Shown here in pieces: positions 5,582-7,016 of a stretch of 7,016 bases of DNA. Under the pieces are notes generated by a model. That model had not been told where the DNA came from, ran no database searches, and was given only the letters and a program-made list of their open reading frames with translations. The first letter of the stretch is position 1, and each line of letters opens with the position of its first letter. The stretch comes from Spirochaetota bacterium (GTDB lineage: Bacteria; Spirochaetota; JAGLSM01), in NCBI GenBank assembly GCA_023135745.1, contig JAGLSM010000107.1, positions 1-7,016 of the forward strand, in the 5' to 3' direction. The translations under genes were made by a program, and so were the position numbers.

Positions 5582-6997
5582 TTGAAAGATATTACAAAAA
5601 ATATCATACGTTATACAGTCGATGTTTTGATTATTCTGATCATTCTTGTTGCTCTCGCGCGGACTAACAATATGCCTGTTGTTGTTCCTGAACCAATATC
5701 AGATTTTATAATAGATACTTCAAATGACATTTTAAGCGGTAAAGCATTTTCTTCATTTACAGCTTTTCTAACTGAAATTTCCGATTTCTTCCTATCCGGA
5801 GGAACTGATAAGCAAAATAAAAAGAAATTAAAGCTCTACAGGGACAGGATTAATGGATATTTTGAAAAGACTGCTCAAAATCTTTTATATACCAGTATTA
5901 ATCCCAAGATAAGACGTTCCCTTCCTGATTTTAACGAGAGATTATCAGGAGTATTCGCCCAATCATTGATTCAAAAACTGGTGGATGATTATTACGATGT
6001 AGATCAGATATCACTTATATCAGGGAGAGGCCGTCTGATAGTAAGATCAAAAAAAACCAATGCTCTTCTATTTAATGAAGCTCAAATATCACCTGATATA
6101 TATAAAAAAGCATTATCAATGAGGATGCCTTATGTTCAAACCATAAAGACAGGGCGCTTTCTTTTAATTGCTCCATTTTCATCGGTACTTCGCGAAAAAA
6201 GAGGCTTTATTCTAATGGTTTTAAACACCAAGGCAATTAATGAAGCTTTAGAAGATGTAAGCCTTAAAGATGGGAATATGGTATATATCATAGACAGCGA
6301 TTCAAAATTTCTTATTCATTCACGAATAGAACAGAAAAAAACCATGTTATTTTTTGATAAAGTTAAAAAAGGGCAGATCCCAATTAGTTTTTTAACTGAC
6401 AGCAAGTTTACAACAATAGGTGCTGCGGTTAAAAGATCCTACTCAGTTTCATTAAATGCATTCCTTGAATCGGGAAGGAGAGTTCATATTGGTCTTTTGG
6501 CTCCCGAAGGTTCAATTTTGCGTTTTATTATGCTTTTGGTGAGGTTCGCGCTTTTTGTTTTCGCGCTGGTAGTCCTGATTTTCCTTGTAAAAAAGATACT
6601 GAGAAAAACATTTATTCTCACCCGTGAAAAAAGATTAACTAAAAAAATGCTTAATCTTTCACTTAATAAAGCAATTACAGCAGGTGAAGAGATTAGAAAA
6701 GCAGGCGAAGAGGCAATAAATGCCGCAAAAAAAGGTAATGAAATTGCAAAGAATGCTGTCAGTGGAGTTAAGGATCTGGTACAAAAGCGGGTTAATTCTG
6801 CTATAACAGGAGGTTCTGGTTCAAAAATGATTGCACCTTCAGGATCATCTGCAAGTTATAACAAAGCAGAAGGGGGCCCTGAGTATAAATGGAGCGGTGA
6901 TGTCGGAAATAATTCTGAGACGGGTTTTGACCCTGAATCAGATTCGGTGAATATTGATGAGGATACAAGGAATGAAACTTTAAGCAAGACCGAGTAA
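5582..6997 (+). CDS. Membrane-bound Cache-like sensor protein without a recognised output domain
   Basis: 471 residues beginning with TTG. A first membrane helix (about 11-26, rich in Ile/Leu/Val) is followed by a periplasmic part (about 27-312) and a second helix (about 315-336) that contains Arg321 and ends in KKILRK. This places both ends of the protein in the cytoplasm. The periplasmic part has the double-Cache (PDC) pattern: a long helix (about 80-135), then strands DVDQISLISGRGRLIV (139-154), and a second module with GFILMVLN and YIIDSDSKFLIHSR (235-248), which resembles the '..yliD.dG.ii.Hp' motif. The cytoplasmic tail (about 364-408) shows seven-residue spacing (AGEEIRK, AGEEAIN, AAKKGNE), suggesting a coiled coil, and ends in a Gly/Ser-rich, acidic, probably disordered segment. 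There is no HAMP, kinase, GGDEF or chemoreceptor tip. It may act through a partner protein, or be a reduced chemoreceptor-like protein. The ligand is unknown. Confidence 0.75.
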   Translation: MKDITKNIIRYTVDVLIILIILVALARTNNMPVVVPEPISDFIIDTSNDILSGKAFSSFTAFLTEISDFFLSGGTDKQNKKKLKLYRDRINGYFEKTAQNLLYTSINPKIRRSLPDFNERLSGVFAQSLIQKLVDDYYDVDQISLISGRGRLIVRSKKTNALLFNEAQISPDIYKKALSMRMPYVQTIKTGRFLLIAPFSSVLREKRGFILMVLNTKAINEALEDVSLKDGNMVYIIDSDSKFLIHSRIEQKKTMLFFDKVKKGQIPISFLTDSKFTTIGAAVKRSYSVSLNAFLESGRRVHIGLLAPEGSILRFIMLLVRFALFVFALVVLIFLVKKILRKTFILTREKRLTKKMLNLSLNKAITAGEEIRKAGEEAINAAKKGNEIAKNAVSGVKDLVQKRVNSAITGGSGSKMIAPSGSSASYNKAEGGPEYKWSGDVGNNSETGFDPESDSVNIDEDTRNETLSKTE

Positions 6998-7016
6998 AAT
7001 GAAATGAATCAGAATA

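Noticed and set aside
7004..7016. ATG at 7004 as the start of a following gene
   Set aside because: Only four codons are visible before the window ends and there is no clear ribosome site; an ATG at 6999 runs into TGA after two codons.

Overview
The window looks like chromosome of a low-to-moderate GC, Gram-negative-type bacterium, most likely a spirochaete (Treponema/Spirochaetales-like). This rests mainly on the first gene, which resembles the UPF0164/FadL-like outer-membrane proteins typical of treponemes. A lipoprotein with Ig-like and Fn3-like modules and a Cache-type sensor fit the same picture. This is an inference from protein character; there is no rRNA or other phylogenetic marker here.

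Left part (1-2645, + strand): the 3' part of an outer-membrane barrel gene that enters from the left edge, a small secreted, very basic TPR-like protein, and folP (dihydropteroate synthase). They are closely spaced and co-directional, but a pair of mutually exclusive RNA hairpins lies between the first two genes and covers the ribosome binding site of the TPR gene.

Middle part (2648-4910, - strand): a multi-domain surface lipoprotein followed by a class I SAM-dependent methyltransferase. The 142-base gap between them carries a perfect 11-bp inverted repeat. The methyltransferase converges on folP, with only two bases between the stop codons.

Right part (4911-7016): about 670 bases without an intact gene, lying between the divergent lipoprotein and sensor genes. 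It contains what looks like a frameshifted, start-less coding remnant (about 5037-5377), two hairpins and a candidate promoter. A membrane protein follows, with a periplasmic double-Cache-like sensor domain, two membrane helices and a short heptad-patterned cytoplasmic tail but no recognisable output domain; it starts with TTG.

No mobile element, CRISPR array, tRNA/rRNA or defence system could be supported. Most of the window is ordinary. The points worth a second look are the attenuator-like structure at 964-1011, the decayed gene at 5037-5377, the inverted repeat at 3420-3452 and the output-less sensor.
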